Shown here in pieces: positions 58,870 through 64,000 of a stretch of DNA of 64,000 bases; within the stretch, counting starts at the first letter, position 1; each line of letters opens with the position of its first letter. Position numbers and translations under genes: made by a program. This stretch comes from Atherix ibis. Its lineage: Eukaryota > Arthropoda > Insecta > Diptera > Athericidae. The stretch covers positions 38,418,811 to 38,482,810 of the forward strand of contig OY282605.1 in the NCBI GenBank assembly GCA_958298945.1, in the 5' to 3' direction. Under the pieces are notes generated by a model. It was not told the origin of the DNA, made no database searches, and saw nothing but the letters and a program-made list of their open reading frames with translations.

Positions 58870-59058
58870 TAGTATTTTCGTTCGTTAAGGTTTACTCTTA
58901 GTTTGGATATTTTGTTATTATTATAATGTTTTGTATTAATAATAATAATTATTTTTTCTCCAATAGATAAATATAATATATATAGTAAGTATGGTTTTTT
59001 TCTATATATATACAATATATATGCTTTTACGAGTATGTGTATATGAATGTATGTTGTA

Positions 59059-60124
59059 CAGGGTGGGCCAACTTGGACTAACTGATTTAAAATGCATATA
59101 ACTTTTTTATTTTTCATTTTTTTGTGTGTGCAGATTATAAGGAATTTTATGAAATTTTATAATGTCTTCATAGTCAGTGCAAAAATTTTTGAATTATTTT
59201 TTTTCTTCCGGACGATCTATTGTTACAACAAAAAGAAAATATTGTCAGCTTTATAAATACTGTCACAGCTCCCAATGCAAATTTGATAAGAAACTTTATA
59301 ACGCGTTTTGAGAAGTGTGGTGCATTTTTTGATGAGGCACGAACAAGTTGTAGAGGCTGTACGCGAAAGTGTCAACGATGATCCATCTGTATCTATTCGT
59401 CGACATGCTACTCAATTTGGCATCTCTACGACACTTTTTTAAACTTGATTTGAGAATTTTTCCATATAAAATTCAATTGACTCAAGAATTATTGTCGAGG
59501 GATGCAGCACAACAGCTACAATAAATATTGCTCATTTTAGAGCAAACTATGAAGCACATTTATTCATTTAAATAGAAATGTCAATAAACAAAACTGCGGA
59601 ATTTGGAGTATGGAGAATCCGAGAGAGTTCCATCAATGTGGAGAGCTATCGGTCCATATTTTTTCGAAGATAAGAGTGGGAATCCACAAAATATCTCTGA
59701 GGCCGTAAATCGGACCATGTTAGAAATTTTTTTACGTCTGGCAGTTCTGAATAACCCTGGCATATGATTGCAACAAAATCAAGCTACAGCTCCGTCCCCA
59801 GATTTTTTTTTTTCGTAGGATATCGATAAAGAACGGATTTATATGAACAAACCACAAAACATTCGGCAACTAAAGCAAAATATTCGAGCAGAAATTGTAA
59901 ATTTGGTTGCGCACCGTAATTCAAAATGCCTTCGAAACCGCCATTAACTGCCAACAAGAAAATGGAAATAATTTAAGGGATATTATTTTTTATACTTAGA
60001 TTTTTTTTTTAAAAAAACCTAATAAATTACATTTTTATTAAAAAAAAAACAAACAAATAAAAACATTTAAAAATGCAAAAGTTTTGTGCATTTTAAATCA
60101 GTAAGTCCAAATTGGCTCACCCTG
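59059..60124 (+). mobile_element. IS630/Tc1-like transposon relic with 40-bp ends
   Basis: TA duplicates flank CAGGGTGGGCCAACTTGGAC and its 3' partner (GTCCAAATTGGCTCACCCTG); the similarity reaches TGATTTAAAATGCA, about 40 bp inward. The translation starts MRHEQVVEAVRESVNDDPSV and SIRRHATQFGISTT, the N-terminal helix-turn-helix of the same long-spacing transposase clade as family V. VESYRSIFF / GPYFFEDKSGNPQNI pieces are found at 59640-59690. The catalytic parts are mostly lost. Confidence 0.75.
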
Positions 60125-60126
60125 TA

Positions 60127-61160
60127 TAACGCTTTATTAATCAATTTATTTTAATGATAGTAATTTCATTAAAAAAACAAATGTATGTTAATATTTTTTT
60201 TTTTTTAAAGAGAAACATGGAATTAAATAAAGCCAAATGTAAATTATTTAATTAAAGACAGTGCAAGTTTATTTTTCTTTTCGCTATATTATATTAAATT
60301 CTATTAATATTAGGGCTTATAATAATAAAAAAAAAACCTCTCAGTCAACTTTGAAACGAAAATTGCTGGTTTTGACAAACAATCTCTTCTTATTAATTTT
60401 AAATGCAATAAAATTCTTATAAATCAATTAACTTTAGAATTTTTTTTTACTATTTTAGGGGCATTTAATAATTTTATAGTAGATAATATTTATTATTAGC
60501 TAAATGAAAATAACATTATGACTATTAAAACACATTTTTGTTTGATTGATTATATTTTATTTTTTAATTTCTATAATTAATTAAAGATTATATTGTAATT
60601 ATTTATTTTAAGGCAAAATAAAGTACAAAGGAATTTCTATTTTATTGTTGGTGGTTAAAATATATAAAAAAAAAACAACAAATTATCATCATTTATAATT
60701 ATTAATGATAAATATGATTAGATATTTAATATATAATAAAACTTAAATAAAAGTACTTAATAATAACCGTTGAATTGTTTTATATTTACAAGAAATTTTC
60801 TTCTTAATTTTGGTTTTATTTACATACAAATTATTTACAAAATATTCCATTTTCCTTTTATTTTTTGCATCTGAGCTTTTTTTTTATTTACTGTGGAAAA
60901 CAAGAAAATATTTTTTTTTTGCAATTTTTATTTTAATAAATATTTTTAGGGTTTTTTTTGGTTAAATTGAAAAAAAAACTATTTAATTTTGCCCTAAACT
61001 CCTGGGTTTTTTTTCTCCATAAAAATCAAGTGAGTATATACAAATTTGTAAATAGGTTGTTATGGTGTGGCTATGGGAATTTGAGAGATTATTCCTTGGC
61101 CGTTGGACAGGGACAGAAAGGTATTAAAATTGGTAGCATCACATTGCACTAAACTTCGCA
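60127..61160. other. AT-rich low-complexity sequence
   Basis: Nothing is recognised. Long A and T runs throughout. Confidence 0.4.
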
Positions 61161-61164
61161 CCCC

Positions 61165-61240
61165 TGCACTTTCTCCGCATAAAGCTAGGCAACAAGCATA
61201 TGGCTAGCAAAGCAAGGTGCTCTCTCTGAGTATATGGCCA
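61165..61240 (-). repeat. Dispersed repeat R, end fragment (inverted)
   Basis: Read on the minus strand it gives ATACTCAGAGAGAGCACCTT, GCTTTGCTAGCCATATGCTT and GCCTAGCTTTATGCGGAGA, matching 54003-54060. Confidence 0.55.
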
Positions 61241-61674
61241 TAACTTCACATTCTTAAAATGCCCCCATTTTTTTATCTTCCCTTGCCTATCCAACCAACA
61301 CCAAGGAAATAATCTCTAAAATTCCCATAACCCTACCATAACAAAGTTCAAATAAAAAATTCTCTTAATAAAACTGGTATAAAATATTAAAGATTCAATT
61401 TTGTTAGGAAATTAAAAAAAATTTGTAATTATTTTTAAAAATATCTAAATTCGTATGGAAGAGAGTTTAAATAATTAATTGTCATTAGTACATGGTAGGC
61501 CATCTGTTGGGTTTATTTTTCAACTTTCAAAGGATCTGTCAAAATACACATCACATGATTTAACTTTTCTTTTTTTACTTCTGTCAAGTATAAAGTCGTA
61601 CAATTTTACTCGTGGAGTCATTAACAATAGAACAAGGCATTTTAATCATTCAAATTTACTATGAAATTGGATGT

Positions 61675-61830
61675 TCTGTAAAAATGGCGTTTCATCGAAG
61701 ATCATGTTTAGCAAAGAAAGCAAGCACATTTTCACATTGACGGTTATGTTTACAAACAAAATTGTCGAATCTGGGGCGCTGAAAAGTCTTACTCCACTTT
61801 AGATCAAGTGCAGAGATTGTTGCTGAAGCA
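61675..61830 (+). pseudogene. Family V transposase fragment
   Basis: The short stretch reads HFHIDGYVYKQNCRIWGAEK (61730-61790), matching the DEAHFHLNG-NKQNCRIWG-ENP box of family V. The first acidic residue is lost to a frameshift. No ends are visible. Confidence 0.6.
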
Positions 61831-62017
61831 TTTAAATAAGGTGAATATAAGAATTCATATATTTCAGATAAGGCAGTTTAGAATCAGGTATGGGCAAGGA
61901 TATTCTAACCTGAAAGATATAAAAGCAATAATAAATAGGGAGAACCTCTACATATAAGCTCTCAATTCAGAATAAAATTTTGATTTACAACCAAATACTT
62001 AAGGCGATTTGGATATA

Positions 62018-63212
62018 TCAGGGGTATAAGCTTAAATCCGCTGTTTGGTCATAGATGGCGTGAGTAAGCGTATTAAGCCACCATGGGCACACCATACTTT
62101 TTTTTTATGAGTTTGACATCTGTCAACATTAATCAGTGCACATTGTCAGCAATTTCGTACAACAACATACATTTTTCCTTTGGTAATCATGTCTAGTTTT
62201 GTGCCATAAAAAGAGCATATTCGGGAAGCTCTGCTTTTCTGCTCCAATTTGAAGAAATCGGCTGCCGAATCACATCGAATGATTATGGAGGCCTATAAAC
62301 AACGTGCCGAGATTGGTTTAGTCGATTTAATGTCGGCAATTTTGACTTGTGGGATAAGAAGCGTGAAAGTCCGCCTAGGAAGGTTGAGGACCATTAATTG
62401 CAGGATCTTTTGGACGAAGACGATACCCAATGGCAAAAAATGCTCGCGAAGCAATTGGGTGTTACTCAACCAGCCATTTCCATGCATCTGCGTGCCAGGA
62501 AAATGGGTGCCGCATGAATTGAACGATAAGTAGATGGAGCGACGGCAAAACACATGCAAAATCTTGCTCGCCAGACAAAAAAGAAAGTCGTTCCTGCATC
62601 GGATTGTGACAGGCGATCAAAAGTGGATATATTTCGAGAATCCTAAACGCAAGAAATCGTGGGTTGATCCCGGCCAACCAACAACATCTTCCCCAAGACC
62701 AAATCACTTTGGACGGAAGACGATGCTGTACGTTTGGTGTGATCAGCAGAGTATCGTCTACTATGATCAAATTGCACCGTGCTCTGCGTGAAAAAAGGAT
62801 GGATTATCAACAAAAACATGACAAGCTGATTTTCCTCCACGACAACGCACCATCGCACAACAAGTCAAAAATGGTCCGAAACTACTTGGAGACACTCAAC
62901 TTGGACGTGCTACCCCACCCCGCTTATTCACCAGACCTGGCATCTTCCGACTACCATCTGTTTTCGTCGATGGGCCATTCGCTCGGTGAGCAGCACTTCG
63001 ACTCTTACGAAGATGTCCGAAAATGGCTTGATGAGTGGTTTACCTCGAAAGAGAAGGAATTTTTTTGGCATGGTATCCACAAATTGCCCGAGAGATGGAA
63101 AAAATGTGTAACTAGCGAGCGCAAGTACTTTGAATAAATTTGTTTCTGTTTTCTATGAAAAAAAATGTTTTTTTTTGACTAAAAAACAGCGGATTTAAGC
63201 TTATACATCTAG
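62018..63212 (+). mobile_element. Mos1-like mariner, copy M1c, inactive
   Basis: It is flanked by TA (62016-62017, 63213-63214), with ends TCAGGGGTATAAGCTTAAAT and ATTTAAGCTTATACATCTAG. It shares with M1b the 19-nt deletion after ATGGAGGCCTAT and the 20-nt deletion in the MGKIEKI region, which restore the frame. A stop follows at LNDK. The catalytic core is good (FLHRIVTGDQKWIYFENPK with DQ for DE; LIFLHDNAPSH; HPAYSPDLASSDYHLFSSMG), and the tail EKEFFWHGIHKLPERWKK ends KYFE at 63135. A deletion of about 50 nt removes the LKPGETVNAHRY box near 62770. Confidence 0.92.
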
Positions 63213-63214
63213 TA

Positions 63215-64000
63215 CGATAGCCAATTAAGGGGTTGTACAAGCAAATCCAACAAGGAGATAATTTTAAGCTATTAAAATAAAGTTCTACGAGGCATAGTAA
63301 ATGCTCCATGGTATATAAGAAATAACGATCTCTAACGTGATTTGTAAATCAAATTTCTGATGAAATAAAAGAAGAGATCAGCTAAACATGATTTATGATT
63401 GCATTCACACGATAAGCCTGAGATGAAGAAGACGATTATTGATGTGATCAACAACGTACGTCATCTTAAAAGGACCAAACGTCAAGACAAGTACTTGTCC
63501 TAAGGAAGTTCCAAAAAAATTGCGATTAAATAATTAAAGAAAAATAAGTCATTAGTCGATGTTGATTAAAATTGATCTTGGCACATTGGAGAGACGTGTT
63601 TTTAGTGGGTCTATAGTCCCACACTATTAGGGGGAGTATTCTTAATGGCTTTTGAGATTTTCACCTATCCGGGGAGGGGGGAGGGGGTACCGTTTTGTTA
63701 CACACTAAATCTGGTGATCGAATAATCTCACGAAACGTTAGTGGCTGCCAAGAAATTGCGATTTGATATCGTTGGTCTATTTTCTTTGGAAAATTATATG
63801 AAAAGGAAAGGAAAAGTGTATGACATCCATTCAAGAACCAGTCAAGACCTACGATTTCTTCATTCGACAAGAAATTCAGACTTTTATTGAGAAAAGTCAT
63901 CGAAAATTTCACAACGATCTGATTCGTGATGGTCACAATAAATTTTCATTCATTTTCAATAAAAATTTCTGATATTTACCCTTTCAGTAAAACAACAACA
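63215..64000. other. Intergenic sequence, nothing recognised
   Basis: A G-rich patch stands at 63672-63690. The frames in this segment show no known motif and could belong to an exon cut by the window edge only by speculation. Confidence 0.35.

Noticed and set aside
59581..59763. Minus-strand 60-codon frame within the transposon at 59-60 kb
   Set aside because: It is antisense to the worn transposase and has no support of its own.
1..64000. tRNA, rRNA, CRISPR array or bacterial operon
   Set aside because: I read both strands for the conserved GGTTCGAA-type arm of tRNAs and for regularly spaced short repeats and found none convincing; the gene structures are eukaryotic.

Overview
The window looks like a nuclear contig from a fly (Diptera, probably a higher fly). 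It is very AT-rich. It has short 60-100 nt introns with GT-AG ends, insect-type poly(A) signals, and clear fly orthologues including a transformer-2 gene. It is littered with inactivated Tc1/mariner-superfamily elements and non-LTR retrotransposon fragments. There is no bacterial-type operon, CRISPR array or RNA gene that I can support. The species cannot be named from the sequence alone.

Layout. 1-36.6 kb is a gene-poor repeat landscape: mariner copies (1.4, 5.5, 18.9, 30.9, 34.8 kb), relics of a second IS630/Tc1-like family (11.9, 14-15.8, 19.8-21.2 kb), retrotransposon ends (24.6-27.4 and 33.9-34.6 kb), a diverged tandem array (10.4-11.8 kb) and two perfect 31-bp hairpins (21.7-21.9 kb). 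The only gene-like item there is a signal-peptide first exon on the minus strand at 16.75-16.94 kb.

36.6-48.9 kb is a compact gene cluster: Dcp1 (mRNA decapping activator, minus), a probable Ice2 (little elongation complex subunit, plus), Rpn6 (26S proteasome lid subunit, minus), tra2 (SR-like splicing regulator of sex determination, plus) and Blos1 (BLOC-1 subunit 1, plus). Dcp1/Ice2 and Rpn6/tra2 are divergent pairs about 1 kb apart; Ice2 and Rpn6 converge; tra2 and Blos1 are in tandem. Four of the five are housekeeping RNA, protein or trafficking genes. I could splice all five into complete reading frames by hand.

49-64 kb returns to mobile DNA: two Mos1-like mariners, two degraded copies of the 1.4-kb family, a nearly intact mariner at 57.6-58.9 kb, an internally deleted 229-bp mariner, a Jockey-type relic and several dispersed repeats.

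Most interesting points: (1) a seemingly perfect 212-bp tandem duplication inside a tra2 intron that duplicates the 3' splice site; (2) a mariner family whose six copies form a series from full length, through a shared internal deletion, to fold-back derivatives with two 5' ends and a shared junction; (3) two Mos1-like copies sharing 19-nt and 20-nt deletions that restore the frame and leave an out-of-frame middle section; (4) retrotransposon 3' ends in a tandem array of about 335-bp units; (5) two consecutive perfect 31-bp hairpins. None of these amounts to a wholly new biological system.
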